A stretch of DNA of 64,000 nt from Sunxiuqinia elliptica (GCF_900113005.1 NZ_FONW01000008.1:62001-126000), one strand, 5' to 3'. Shown: positions 1-9,319, counted from the first letter of the stretch. Translations and numbers: made by a program. Notes: generated from the sequence alone by a model not told the origin.

Positions 1-434
1 GGTAAATCGGTTGTTGCCAGAAGATTAAACAACAACTCTTTTCGTTCGTTTATCGTAAGCTTTTCCTCACTCACTTGTTTCAGAACATTCTTTTTAGCTT
101 CTAAAAAAGCAACTCCGTTAATCGCTTGTACGGTATCAGCTAATGAAAGAAATTCAGCACCAAAACGCCCTTTTGTAATCCCATCAAAAGCCGAATCTTG
201 TCTTGATTGAATATCATACAAAAGTTCTCCTGACATTTTTTCGATGCAAATGACATCGAAATCAAAGGAATCTAATTTTGTAATGACCTTATCCAGCATA
301 GGCGCTTCAACACCATCTATTTGCTGTAAGTGAGGTGTTCCCAAAATAAGAATTTGTGTTTTATTCGACTGAGACTTAGCTATAAATGGAACTAAACAAA
401 TAAGGAAAACAATACATTTAAATTTTCTTTTCAT
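1..434 (-). CDS. Secreted protein of unknown function, C-terminus cut by window edge
   Basis: An open frame runs on the minus strand from an ATG at 432-434 to the window edge (144 codons, no stop reached). The N-terminus is a clear export signal (basic MKRKFK, then hydrophobic residues to about 20, AKSQS cleavage region). The mature part starts with KTQILILGTPHL, followed by a helix-rich stretch. The LGTPHL pattern near the mature N-terminus recalls the DUF5694 family ('LGT.H'), but I assign that only tentatively. No partner gene is visible because the downstream side lies outside the window. Confidence 0.6.
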   Translation of the reverse strand, partial: MKRKFKCIVFLICLVPFIAKSQSNKTQILILGTPHLQQIDGVEAPMLDKVITKLDSFDFDVICIEKMSGELLYDIQSRQDSAFDGITKGRFGAEFLSLADTVQAINGVAFLEAKKNVLKQVSEEKLTINERKELLFNLLATTDL

Positions 435-621
435 TAAGTTTCAATTTTTTGAGTATACCTATTGATTATTAGTTCACAATGAAAATCACATACAATAATT
501 GAATTTTCTACGAACGTACTGCATGTGTATTCAAATTGTTTTGAGTATGATCGGGATAATCATCCGATTTCCATTACTCCTTGCTATATGACAATTTATT
601 AGGGCTAGTTGTTCTTTCTTT

Positions 622-790
622 TTATTCAATCGAAATCAATTTCTCAAACTTTGTTCTTCTCTTCGGGAACATCGTATTTAGCCGTCCCGACACCTCAAAA
701 TTCATCTTCGTTAAATACCGTGCGATTAGTTGATTCAATACTTCCGGGATTTCCAACATCATAAAATGACTAACGCCACCAATTCAGTTT
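622..790 (-). pseudogene. C-terminal remnant of an alpha/beta hydrolase
   Basis: On the minus strand the stretch reads GGVSHFMMLEIPEVLNQLIA and continues to a stop at 622-624. The 'G.SHF..LE.PE..N.L' pattern is the usual last helix of alpha/beta-hydrolase fold enzymes, containing the catalytic His. No hydrolase frame continues upstream: the region above 790 breaks frame, and no nucleophile elbow is present before the next gene. I read it as a decayed fragment. The rest of 435-855 shows nothing else I can support. Confidence 0.4.
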
Positions 791-855
791 ACGTATCACC
801 ACCTCTTCAGTCATTGCGCTCTGCTCTGAACTGACGCTTAATGTTTCCAATAACT

Positions 856-1455
856 TTAGCTTCCTTTGATAATCTTTCTATTCTCTAATTCATTCAACAT
901 CAATTCTAATTCATCACGACTTATAAATTCACTTTCAAATAACCACCGAAAAGTATACTCTTGATTTTCTTTATTATTCAGATCGTCAATTTTCATATAC
1001 CTTTTTCGAATGTATTCTCTTTGCTTACTTCTTAGTGACTCAACAAATTTATCTACTTCATCTTCATGCTTTTTATCATATAAAAAGAACAATTTTTCAA
1101 TCCCCTCCAAGGTTAGCTCCTTTTTCCGTTTAAAAAGTCCAATTGCCCAAACCGTTAGGCCTGCTGAAATTCCCATCCCTAATGTAGAAGTAATGATTTC
1201 ATCATTAGTCAATTTTACTAACCAGTCTGAGAGCAATAGTAGAACTAGCATTAGATTAAAAAATACAGAAATAAAAAGTCCCAGTTCAAATGGATTGATT
1301 TCTTTGCTTGTAATAATTTTATTAAATCCTATTTTTTCAAAAGGCATAATAAAAGATTTAAATCTTCCGTCAATTTGCCATTCAATAAGAAGCCCATCCT
1401 TTTTGATTTTATAGCTTCTTAGTTCTTTTCTTTCTTTCTGATATAAAGAATTCAT
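856..1455 (-). CDS. Hypothetical membrane protein with two transmembrane helices
   Basis: This 199-residue protein is not recognised. It has a polar N-terminal part with short beta-like segments (residues 1-50), two adjacent hydrophobic helices (about 58-80 and 88-108) separated by a short polar loop, and a charged, helical C-terminal half rich in Lys and Glu. The layout, a helical hairpin anchor with a soluble tail, resembles small inner-membrane proteins of unknown role. It stands alone: no gene is closer than 250 bp on either side. The start ATG is the only reasonable one. Confidence 0.6.
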   Translation of the reverse strand: MNSLYQKERKELRSYKIKKDGLLIEWQIDGRFKSFIMPFEKIGFNKIITSKEINPFELGLFISVFFNLMLVLLLLSDWLVKLTNDEIITSTLGMGISAGLTVWAIGLFKRKKELTLEGIEKLFFLYDKKHEDEVDKFVESLRSKQREYIRKRYMKIDDLNNKENQEYTFRWLFESEFISRDELELMLNELENRKIIKGS

Positions 1456-1694
1456 TGTCAGGGTCGCTTAAATTATTGGCATCGGACAAATATATGGGGA
1501 ACAAGCAATTATGAGCTTAAAGGCAAAACACAAGCGTTAATTCTGCTACGACCTTACCTGCTTTACATATACAACACCCTGTTGCACTATTCCATGTTAG
1601 TAAAACTAATCATATATTATTGATAAATCAATAAATATATAGAGCTTTGAACTATAAAATGTATAACCCAAAATTTCTAAGATTGCGACATCAT

Positions 1695-1733
1695 CTAAAG
1701 CTCGCAGATCCCTTTATGATCCGCGAGCTTTAG
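1695..1733 (-). terminator. Hairpin terminator after VOC gene
   Basis: A near-perfect inverted repeat (16-bp arms 1695-1710 and 1718-1733, one mismatch, 7-nt loop) lies 7 bp beyond the stop of the minus-strand VOC gene. A long U-run is absent, so it may act as a weak terminator or transcript stabiliser. Confidence 0.6.
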
Positions 1734-1739
1734 AATCAA

Positions 1740-2114
1740 TTAATGCATTGAATGGAACCGCATCCGATTCCCTTCGGAATCGATAAACTCTGCAATGAAC
1801 ATGACTTCAAGTGGCGTTTTTGGCATCGTGACCTTTCCACCTGCAGCTTCAACTCGCGACAATGGAATGTTCAAATCATCTCCCCCATTCAGGTAAAGTA
1901 TTGGTCCCTCTGTAGTCGGTGTAAAACCTTTCATTTCTACAATTCCGCCGCTAACAGCAGATCCATCCTCCTCATACGGAAAGCACCCGTATCTCATCTT
2001 TCCGTCAGGAGAAGGCATTTCAGACATCTCTACTTGCAATACTTCGGAATAGAATTTCATTGCTCTTGCGAAATCTACTGCTGGGATTTCAAACCAGTTA
2101 ATTACGTTTGTCAT
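1740..2114 (-). CDS. VOC family protein (glyoxalase/bleomycin-resistance-like)
   Basis: This 124-residue, single-domain member of the vicinal oxygen chelate superfamily opens with NVINWFEIPAVDFARAMKFY, the typical first beta-strand and helix, and ends with the second betaalphabetabetabeta module finishing in FIDSEGNRMRFHS. The length fits one complete two-module VOC domain. The glyoxalase-type His and Glu ligands are only partly conserved (Glu in EIPA, His near the C-terminus), so metal dependence and substrate cannot be stated. A TAnnTTTG box lies just upstream and a hairpin follows the stop, so it is probably transcribed alone. Confidence 0.8.
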   Translation of the reverse strand: MTNVINWFEIPAVDFARAMKFYSEVLQVEMSEMPSPDGKMRYGCFPYEEDGSAVSGGIVEMKGFTPTTEGPILYLNGGDDLNIPLSRVEAAGGKVTMPKTPLEVMFIAEFIDSEGNRMRFHSMH

Positions 2115-2142
2115 TTTGATGTGTTTTAGAAATTAATATGCA

Positions 2143-2150
2143 CAAACGTA
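2143..2150 (-). promoter_or_regulatory. Candidate Bacteroidota -7 box of the VOC gene
   Basis: The minus strand reads TACGTTTG, a full match to the TAnnTTTG -7 element, ending about 29 bp upstream of the start codon at 2114. I see no good -33 TTTG at the usual distance, so this is a candidate only. Confidence 0.4.
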
Positions 2151-2333
2151 TATCGGGCAAGTGACAACCTTATGTCAAGAGGTCGTGAAACAAATTGGAA
2201 AAATTAGCAGCGATTGGTATTGGAGCCGGGTTGAGATGGGAAATTGGCAATGCACTAAAATTTATGGTGTTGTGCAACGGCTACCAGTATTGTCAATCTG
2301 GCTTTTCTTTCTATTTGTTTTGGTTCGTGATTT

Positions 2334-2729
2334 TCATTCCGTTTTAATTGGTGTACAAATTTCAATTAGAAATCCATTATTATCTCTTAAATATCCTACT
2401 TTTTGTCCCCAAGGCTTTTCGGTCAGCGGTTCAAACTCAGTTGCACCTGATTTTATTGCGTTTTCAAAATCCGTTTCTATATTTTCGGTCGTAAAAGCTA
2501 GTTCTACACCAAATGGTTTTCCTGACTTATTAATTCTCTCAAATCCATTTTTAAAATTCGAATTTCCCAATTCTGTTGAAGCAAATGCGATTGTCGTTTC
2601 TCCTGTAATTAATTCTCCGTAATCGTTTTCAGGTGTTATAAATTTTCGACTAAATCCAAATGCTTTTTCATAGAATTCAATCGTTTCCGCCACATTTTCG
2701 ACATAAAATATTGTGTATGTATATTTCAT
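2334..2729 (-). CDS. VOC family protein
   Basis: A second vicinal oxygen chelate protein, unrelated in detail to the one at 1740. I place the start at 2729, giving MKYTYTIFYVENVAETIEFY as the N-terminus (131 aa), because members of this group begin directly at the first beta-strand; the longer frame to 2771 adds 14 polar residues without family support. The domain runs through ELITGETTIAFAS, FGVELAFTTENIETD and closes with GYLRDNNGFLIEICTP, where a Glu in the last strand is a usual metal ligand. Substrate is unknown. Confidence 0.75.
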   Translation of the reverse strand: MKYTYTIFYVENVAETIEFYEKAFGFSRKFITPENDYGELITGETTIAFASTELGNSNFKNGFERINKSGKPFGVELAFTTENIETDFENAIKSGATEFEPLTEKPWGQKVGYLRDNNGFLIEICTPIKTE

Positions 2730-2918
2730 ATTTTCAATTGAGTTATCTCTTTTTAATTGGCTTAGCGCCATCGTCTTCGTATTTCATCCCTTATCAATAC
2801 AAGGCATTAAATTAGCAATAATAATTGATATTGTTATCTTGTTTTTGAGCCATTTATCAAATCGATTTGTTTTAATGATCCCATACGCTTTAAACCACCT
2901 CGTCACCGATTAATCGTT

Positions 2919-2945
2919 CCCCAAGCCCGCTTCGCGGGCTTGGGG
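2919..2945. repeat. GC-rich perfect hairpin
   Basis: A 12-bp perfect inverted repeat (2919-2930 and 2934-2945) with a 3-nt loop. A shortened copy of its right arm recurs at about 3670-3680, again followed by GAAACAAGTTCAGGAAGAC, so it seems to be part of the repeat family filling 2900-4700 and not a gene-specific terminator. Confidence 0.6.
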
Positions 2946-3080
2946 AAAGTTTTGAAACAATTTCAGGAAGACGCTCACCCCGATGAAGACACGAATTCGA
3001 ATTCCAATTAGCGCTAAAAGCATCGTCAGCCTTGATTCTTTTGGTTCCTTTTCTCCCTGGATGAGAAAAGGAATTATCTT

Positions 3081-3212
3081 AAAAAACGTTTATTTATTTG
3101 GCGCATGCTTGCCTAAGCTCAATTCAAAAACTTCGCAATTGCGCCAGTAATCATTTTTACCTTAATATCCTCAAGGCGTTGCCTCAAGCTAATGCTTTGG
3201 CCCCGTTGGGGC
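3081..3212. repeat. Interspersed repeat, copy A
   Basis: A 132-bp unit beginning AAAAAACGTTTATTTATTTG and ending in the small palindrome GCCCCGTTGGGGC. Copies B and C (3973-4105 and 4474-4605) differ at only a few positions. Short frames through it are not conserved as proteins. Purine-rich tracts with GAGCAGAGAG motifs follow each copy. Confidence 0.85.
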
Positions 3213-3780
3213 AAAGAAAAGAGCAGAGAGCAGAGCGCAAAGAGGAAAACGGAGACAGGGTGGGCAGTGTTTCAGATGAAAGCTTAGCAAGACGCTGACA
3301 GATCCTGAAACGAGTTCAGGAAGACGCGTTACTAAGCGTCCTGATGGCAAAATGTCTTCTTCGGATCTGCAATAAAGTCAGCGCTTGGGTTTCCTTCCCT
3401 TTTTCAAGGGAAGGTGGTTCCGATCATCGGAACCGGAAGGGTTAATAATTGAGCGATCTTCTATTCGTTTGACAGGAAAGCGAACCACCTCGACATCAGT
3501 AAACAGATGCCACTCCTCCTTGGGAAGGAAGAGAAAAGATGGTATTTGCAGGCTTTTTTGCAAGCTAACTGCTATGAGCAGAGAGCATGGAGCAAAGAGC
3601 AGAGAAGAATTGGGATAGCTGAGTAAAACAGGGAACAGAGACCGGGAGACCGGTTTTATTTCAATCGAACTCTCCCCGGAGTCGTAAAGCGGGCTTGGGG
3701 AGAGTTTCGAAACAAGTTCAGGAAGACACAAAACCCGATGAAGTCACTAATTCAAAGACTAATGATCACAGAAAGGATTG

Positions 3781-4663
3781 GCCTACGAGGGTTTTGAACC
3801 AGAAAACAAGGGAAGGAATTTGCCCAGGCACTCGCTAAGAAAACCCTGTTTGACGACCAGCGGGAGGAGTTGGGTTTCGGGGAGTGACTGATCCGTTGTT
3901 TTCATTCAAAAGCATCGTCAGCGCTGATCTTTTCGTTCTTTTTCTCATCCAAGGAGAAAAGGAATTGTCTTTAAAAAACGTTTATTTATTTGGCGCATGC
4001 TTGCCTAAGCTCAATTCAAAAACTTCGCAATTGCGCCAATAATCATTTTTTACCTTAATATCCTCAAGGCGTTGCCTCGAGCTAATGCTTTAGCCCCGTT
4101 GGGGCGTTGATTGGGCTGACAAAGAGCAGAGAGGAATCGGAGACCGGAAGACGAAAACAGGATGGGCAGTTTTTCAAATAGAAGTGTAGCATGGTGGAAG
4201 TAGATCCTGAAACAAGTTCAGGAAGACGCTCAACTCAATGAAGGCACGAATTCAAATTCGAATTATCGGTAAAAGGAAGGGCCTACGAGGGTTTTGAACC
4301 AGAAAACAAGGGAGGGAATTTGCGCAAGCACTCGCTAAGAAAAACCTGTTTGACGACCAGCGGGAGGAGTTGGTTTTCGGGGAGTGACTGATCCGTAGTT
4401 TTCATTCAAAAGCATCGTCAGCCTTGATTCTTTTGGTTCCTTTTCTCATCCAAGGAGAAAAGGAATTGTCTTTAAAAAACGTTTATTTATTTGGCGCATG
4501 CTTGCCTAAGCTCAATTCAAAGACTTCGCAATTGCGCCAATAATCATTTTTACCTTAATATCCTCAAGGCGTTGCCTCGAGCTAATGCTTTAGCCCCGTT
4601 GGGGCGTTGATTGGGCTGACAAAGAGCAGAGAGGAAAACGGAGACAGGATGGACCGTGTTTCA
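3781..4663. repeat. Tandem duplication of about 500 bp containing repeat copies B and C
   Basis: The segment starting GCCTACGAGGGTTTTGAACC at 3781 recurs at 4281, and near-identity continues for about 380 bp, through GACGACCAGCGGGAGGAGTT, the CGTTTATTTATTTGGCGCAT unit (3973-4105 and 4474-4605) and the GCCCCGTTGGGGC palindrome. Small hairpins CCTGAA-5 nt-TTCAGG stand at 3304-3320 and 4206-4222. No convincing gene lies between 2730 and 4760: frames there are short, overlap the repeats and resemble no family. This is a non-coding repeat island. Confidence 0.8.
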
Positions 4664-4720
4664 AATGAAACAGCAAGCTAGCGGCTAACAGATCCTGGTG
4701 ATCAAACCTTTTCCAAGCAA

Positions 4721-4760
4721 TAACAAAAGAGGCTGTCCCCGTGGAGACAGCCTTTTGTTG
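4721..4760 (-). terminator. Intrinsic terminator after DEAD-box helicase
   Basis: Inverted repeat with arms AACAAAAGAGGCTGTC.. and ..GACAGCCTTTTGTT directly after the stop at 4762; on the minus strand the second arm ends in a U-rich tail. Classic Rho-independent layout. Confidence 0.8.
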
Positions 4761-4761
4761 T

Positions 4762-6030
4762 TTATCTTCGTTTGGCTGGGTGACTGCCCTGGCCATGTTG
4801 TTTACTCTTTTTCCGAGCAGCAAAAAAAGCTTCGCGGCGTAAGCGCTTTTCCTTTTCAAAGGCCTTCTTTTCCTTCTCCGTCATTGGCTTGTCGGTTTGT
4901 GGAAACGGGTTGTCCTCCACGCGATCAATTTTCAGCTTAATCAGCCGTTCAATATCACGGATGTAAGCATTTTCTTCCGGCTCGCACAGCGAAATGGAAA
5001 CACCCTCTTCTCCTGCCCTTCCCGAGCGACCGATCCGGTGCACATAGGTTTCTGCCACATTCGGAATGTCAAAATTAATCACATACCGCAACTTGTCAAT
5101 ATCGATTCCGCGGGCAGCAATGTCGGTTGCCACCAACACCCTAATCTCCTTGCGTTTGAATTTATCCAAAGCTTTTTGACGCTGATTCTGCGCTTTATCG
5201 CCATGAATAGCCGCCGAAGTAATGTTTTTCTTCTTCAGGTAGCGGACAATCTTATCAGCCCCATGTTTGGTCCGGGTAAACAGCAAAACCGGGTCAATAT
5301 CCTGGTCTTTCAGGATGTGAATTAACAGCTCTTTTTTGGTCTCGCGGTTGGTCAGATACAAGTACTGCTGAATGGTTTCGGCAGTTGACGACACCGGGCT
5401 AATCGCGATTTTGGCAGGCTTCCGTAAAATCTTATTCGACAGCTCCACTATGTTTGGAGGCATGGTAGCCGAAAAGAACAACGACTGCCGTTCTTTTGGC
5501 AATCGGGCAATCAGCTTACGAATTTCGTGAACAAAGCCCATATCCAACATCCGATCAGCTTCATCCAATACAAAGTACTCCAAACGATCCAAGGCAATAA
5601 ATCCCTGATCCATCAAATCGAGCAAACGCCCGGGAGTAGCTACTAAAATGTCAACACCTTGACTCAGCACCTTTGTTTGAGCTGCTTGCTTCACTCCTCC
5701 AAAAATAACCGTGTTCGTTAGTCCGGTATATTTGCCATAAGTCGAAAAGCTATCACCAATCTGGATCGCTAACTCCCGCGTTGGCGTAACAATCAAAGCC
5801 TTAATTGCTCGATGGTGGCGCCGTTGCCGCTGATCGTTAAACAGATGCTGTAAAATAGGAATGGCAAAAGCGGCCGTTTTTCCGGTTCCGGTTTGCGCAC
5901 TTCCCAGCACATCTCTTCGGTTCAATATCAATGGTATTGCTTGTTCTTGTATGGAGGTTGGTTCTTCGTATTTCTCTTCTTTCAGAGCCTTTAGTATTGG
6001 CTCAACAATTTCTAATTCTTCAAATTTCAT
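4762..6030 (-). CDS. DEAD-box ATP-dependent RNA helicase, RhlE-like
   Basis: A 422-residue cytoplasmic RNA helicase that unwinds RNA duplexes using ATP. All signature motifs are present: Q motif with F3 and Q28, Walker A AQTGTGKT (45-52), PTRELA (83-88), TPGR (132-135), DEAD (156-159), SAT (187-189), ARGID in the second RecA domain, and HRIGRSGRAG. The C-terminal 40 residues are Lys/Arg-rich and unstructured, as in RhlE-type proteins that act in ribosome assembly or cold adaptation. It is a single-gene unit: 300 bp of apparently empty sequence (6031-6330) precedes it and a strong terminator follows. Confidence 0.93.
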   Translation of the reverse strand: MKFEELEIVEPILKALKEEKYEEPTSIQEQAIPLILNRRDVLGSAQTGTGKTAAFAIPILQHLFNDQRQRRHHRAIKALIVTPTRELAIQIGDSFSTYGKYTGLTNTVIFGGVKQAAQTKVLSQGVDILVATPGRLLDLMDQGFIALDRLEYFVLDEADRMLDMGFVHEIRKLIARLPKERQSLFFSATMPPNIVELSNKILRKPAKIAISPVSSTAETIQQYLYLTNRETKKELLIHILKDQDIDPVLLFTRTKHGADKIVRYLKKKNITSAAIHGDKAQNQRQKALDKFKRKEIRVLVATDIAARGIDIDKLRYVINFDIPNVAETYVHRIGRSGRAGEEGVSISLCEPEENAYIRDIERLIKLKIDRVEDNPFPQTDKPMTEKEKKAFEKEKRLRREAFFAARKKSKQHGQGSHPAKRR

Positions 6031-6330
6031 ATAATTAAAATCCTTTATTTACTTGCGAACCAAGGGCATAGTTTACGAAATTTCACCTTCATACTTGATC
6101 AAGGCGGCTAATCAAATTCGATGTTGAGCGCATGGTTCAAATTGTTCCCATCTGAAAATTGGCGAGAACCTTTCAGGGAGGTCAATAACGGACACAAAGG
6201 TAGTATTTAAATTGAATGTAGCATTTCATACGTAATTTTTGACATAATTGATAACCAAGATTTGACTTAGACACGCTGACCGGTTACCATTCAGAAGAAT
6301 CTTCTCCGAAATTCACAATAACTAAGCATG

Positions 6331-7425
6331 CTAGTCAGTCAGTTTGTATTTCCCAATATGGCCAGCCATATCACCTCCCAGGTACAGGTGCCCCTGGTGT
6401 TCTTCAACGGAACTGGCTTCAGCCACTTTCTCCCCCGTCGTATCGTAGTAGGTTTTTAGTATTTCTCCTTCCTGACTCAGATGCATAAGCATTCCATAGG
6501 CCTCTTGTTTGGGTTGTAGCCAAGGCATGCCAACCAACATCTTCTTGATTGCAGGCTTTCCTTGAATTTTATCCAACAAATCATTCCTTCGGGTTGAAAA
6601 CCCAATCCAGAAACTACCATCTGCGCGTCTGGAAATGCCGTTGGGCAATCCGGGCAAATTCTGTACAAATACCTCAGTTTGTCCCCGCTGTTCTCCCTTC
6701 AACCAATGCCGTAGAATACGATATTTCGTTAAATCAGCCATTAATACAAAATCACTGTGCAGAGACACCGCCACTCCATTCCCAAAGAACGAGCTGTCGA
6801 TCAAGCTTGTCACTTGCCTGGTCGCCGGGTTATAGCGATACAAGCCACCATCTGGTTTAACTTCCAACAGCACTTTTCGGATGTTACTTCTGCTGAATCG
6901 GTATTTTGATGAAGTATTCGAAAAGTAAATCATCCCATCACTGGCAATATCAACATCATTGGGAATTAAAAACTTGTTGCCTTGTTCATCTTCACTTGCC
7001 AAAATGGTGATCTTTCCTTGTTGATCAACACGAATCAATCCTCGCTTTTGATCGCAGGCAACCAGGTTTCCTTGTCGATCAAAATGAAGCCCTGCCACCC
7101 AAGATCCGGTATTGCAATAGGTGGAAATAACTCCCAAAGTGTCAATTTTCAATATCCGCCCATCCGAAAAATCCTTTTTTGAAACGTGCACCCCACAATA
7201 CAGGTTTCCAACAGAATCAATGGCAATGTCCTCCGGACCATACCATCCTCCGAGGTCAATCCATTCGGTCGTCCTCAATAATTCATTTTCGGCAATCGCC
7301 CCAATCAGTTCCGGCTTGGCTGGCGGAGACCAAGCAACCGGAGAGAAGGAGCAGGATTGAAAAGAAAAAAACAGAATACAAAATACGACGATTGTACTAG
7401 CCAGTGTTTTAATTTGAGTATGCAT
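6331..7425 (-). CDS. SMP-30/strictosidine synthase-like beta-propeller lipoprotein
   Basis: This 364-residue exported protein has a signal peptide with the Cys of FFSFQSC as the probable lipidation site. The remainder is a six-bladed propeller of the SMP-30/gluconolactonase/strictosidine synthase-like group: EDIAIDSVGNLYCGV, LIPNDVDIASDGMIYFSNT, GNGVAVSLHSDFVLMAD and LPGLPNGISRRADGSFWIGF mark successive blades. Family members bind a divalent metal in the central channel and act as lactonases or esterases, but the substrate here is unknown. The closest architecture is the strictosidine synthase-like/APMAP branch. It lies 71 bp downstream of the Crp-like regulator gene, in the same direction, so the two may be cotranscribed. 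Confidence 0.8.
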   Translation of the reverse strand: MHTQIKTLASTIVVFCILFFSFQSCSFSPVAWSPPAKPELIGAIAENELLRTTEWIDLGGWYGPEDIAIDSVGNLYCGVHVSKKDFSDGRILKIDTLGVISTYCNTGSWVAGLHFDRQGNLVACDQKRGLIRVDQQGKITILASEDEQGNKFLIPNDVDIASDGMIYFSNTSSKYRFSRSNIRKVLLEVKPDGGLYRYNPATRQVTSLIDSSFFGNGVAVSLHSDFVLMADLTKYRILRHWLKGEQRGQTEVFVQNLPGLPNGISRRADGSFWIGFSTRRNDLLDKIQGKPAIKKMLVGMPWLQPKQEAYGMLMHLSQEGEILKTYYDTTGEKVAEASSVEEHQGHLYLGGDMAGHIGKYKLTD

Positions 7426-7496
7426 AATTTTACCTTTAAATGATTAAATAAAAAGGCCAAATTAGCTGGGGCACCAAACATCTGCATTGACATTTG

Positions 7497-8072
7497 TTAA
7501 GAAGTAACCAATTGCCTTCTGATACGACTCAGGGATTCAGGAGCTATTCCCAGAAAGCTGGCAATCATGTGTTGTGGAACTCGTTGAACAATTTTGGCAT
7601 CATACTTTTCGAGGAAATAGATATACTTTTCTTTGGCTGTTTTTGTTTGCATTGCAAATGTACGGTCGAGCACACAGAGGTAGTTTTCCTCGGCTAAAAT
7701 CCGCCCCAACTTCTCGAATTTTGAATTTTCGCGGTATAAACCAGTTAACGCTTTATAAGACAACGAATAGACTTGACTATCTTCAATCGTCTCTAAAAAT
7801 TCAGATGATGCCCGTTGGGTGATGAAGCTTTCGAATGTTGAAATAAACTGATTATCGCTCGAAAAGTACGTATTAACTTCCTTTCCATCCTGAATATAGT
7901 AGGTACGGGCAAGCCCTCGCTCAATAAAGTATAATCGATGAGCTACGGTCCCTGCTCTAACAATCACTGATTTAGCAGCATAATGTTCTGGAACCAATTC
8001 TTTCTGAAAAGAGCGCCACTCCTGCTCATCTATTCCAATCAATTGAATCAATAGTTTACGTATTTCGTCCAT
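7497..8072 (-). CDS. Crp/Fnr family transcriptional regulator
   Basis: The protein has 191 residues: an N-terminal cyclic-nucleotide-binding-type beta-roll (about 25-115, with SVIVRAGTVAHRLYFIERG) and a short C-terminal helix-turn-helix, VPQHMIASFLGIAPESLSRI. The phosphate-binding Arg-Ala pair of true cAMP receptors is not evident and there are no N-terminal Fnr-type cysteines, so the ligand may differ or be absent. This small type, ending soon after the recognition helix, is abundant in Bacteroidota. It is a plausible regulator of the downstream SMP-30-like gene, by position only. Confidence 0.88.
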   Translation of the reverse strand: MDEIRKLLIQLIGIDEQEWRSFQKELVPEHYAAKSVIVRAGTVAHRLYFIERGLARTYYIQDGKEVNTYFSSDNQFISTFESFITQRASSEFLETIEDSQVYSLSYKALTGLYRENSKFEKLGRILAEENYLCVLDRTFAMQTKTAKEKYIYFLEKYDAKIVQRVPQHMIASFLGIAPESLSRIRRQLVTS

Positions 8073-8250
8073 ATTTCACTGCCTTTGAAAGCTCATTAGC
8101 TTATTCTTCTCAAACAGTTACTAAAACACCAATCAGCTGACTTAGTTCTAGGTTAGGACATCAACTTGAACATTACGCCCCAACCGGCTACAAGCAAGGG
8201 AAGGAAAAAATCGGGCATTTTCAGGCGATACAAACTGCCTACAAACAAAA

Positions 8251-8282
8251 AGCGGCTCTCTCCCCTAAGGAAAAGAGCCGCT
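8251..8282 (-). terminator. Hairpin terminator downstream of the fucose operon
   Basis: Perfect 9-bp inverted repeat AGCGGCTCT/AGAGCCGCT (8251-8259, 8274-8282), followed on the minus strand by U-rich sequence, 36 bp beyond the end of the regulator gene. Confidence 0.7.
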
Positions 8283-8317
8283 CACCTAAAAAATCTATCC
8301 ACTAATCTTTCTCCGTG

Positions 8318-9319
8318 CTACAAGGAATTTCTTAAGATCAACCTTGGAGGCAGCACTTCGAAAATCTTTTGTTTGTTTTCTACAAAATGGGCAGCCTTCT
8401 CGCCCATCTCTTCAAAATCGACCGAAATAACGGTGATACCTTCACCAACAACTTCTTTCATCGGCGAATCATTGTATGAAATAATACCAACATCCTCGCC
8501 CAACTTCAGTCCTTGCTCGCGACAAGCTTTGATGATATACACCAAGTCATCGTCTTTAATAACCAAAAAAACTTGCCCCTTTTGAATAGGCTGGTCCTTC
8601 AGATGATGAATAACAGTCCCCTTCAGTTGGTGCTGCTCGCAAAACTGATTGAAAGCAACAATGGCCATTTTAGGATGCGGGGTTGAAGCCGGAAACACCA
8701 GGTTAAATTCCTGGTATTGCTCAATCCGTTCCAAACCTTGCTCCAGGCAGGACTTAAAAGCTTCATCAAAATCCTGAATAATGTAGGCCATTTCATCCAC
8801 TCCAGGACTGCCCATATCCAAAATCAAAAGCTTGTTGGGATCAATCTTTCGCACCACCTTTTCAATACGTTCATCCCGAATATTCATCACCACATACATG
8901 CTGTATCGTCCCAAACCATTTAAAATGAGTTGCTCAAACACATCCGGATTGTAATGGTGAAAAAGCAAGTCAACCGTATAATTTTCAGGTAAAGCATTGC
9001 GAAAGCTTCCATACAATTGTTCCTTAAACGCACTAAAGTCATCTAGCAGCACCATCACTTTAAACGATTCATTGCTTACAAAATACCCCTTGGTTGGCGT
9101 ACTGGCAATCACACTGCGATGCTTCAAGGTGGTGTAAGCTTTAAAAATCGTATCGCGCGATAAGCCACTTTCGCGACTCAATTTATTTACAGAAGGGAGA
9201 AAATCGCCTTCGTGTAAAGCTCCATTACTGATGGCCTCGGTAATGGCATGAATCAACTGCTGCATTTTAGTCTGCGCTGAGCTTTCGTCGAGTTTAAAAG
9301 TAAATGCTGCTTCCTTCAT
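8318..9319 (-). CDS. fucR: GntR/LacI-type regulator of L-fucose use, FucR-like
   Basis: A 333-residue fusion of an N-terminal GntR winged helix (about 12-75, with DFLPSVNKLSRESGLSRDTI as recognition region) and a C-terminal LacI/periplasmic-binding-type sensor domain. The sensor is seen from VMVLLDDFSAF to GIISYNDSPMKEVVGEGITV, the latter being the typical LacI 'D..P....L....T' segment. In Bacteroides thetaiotaomicron a GntR-family repressor beside fucI and fucP responds to L-fucose; the same fold and neighbours here support that role. It is the last gene of the operon, 32 bp after the permease. Ligand identity is inferred from context. Confidence 0.8.
   Translation of the reverse strand: MKEAAFTFKLDESSAQTKMQQLIHAITEAISNGALHEGDFLPSVNKLSRESGLSRDTIFKAYTTLKHRSVIASTPTKGYFVSNESFKVMVLLDDFSAFKEQLYGSFRNALPENYTVDLLFHHYNPDVFEQLILNGLGRYSMYVVMNIRDERIEKVVRKIDPNKLLILDMGSPGVDEMAYIIQDFDEAFKSCLEQGLERIEQYQEFNLVFPASTPHPKMAIVAFNQFCEQHQLKGTVIHHLKDQPIQKGQVFLVIKDDDLVYIIKACREQGLKLGEDVGIISYNDSPMKEVVGEGITVISVDFEEMGEKAAHFVENKQKIFEVLPPRLILRNSL

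Noticed and set aside
2161-2622. 153-codon plus-strand frame opposite the second VOC gene
   Set aside because: It is antisense to a clear VOC protein and begins with random-looking composition; it is a shadow frame.
2772-4760. Several short open frames in both directions (for example 3098-3298, 3378-3731, 4590-4859)
   Set aside because: They lie within the repeat units, overlap each other on opposite strands and show no protein family pattern. The repeats explain the open frames.
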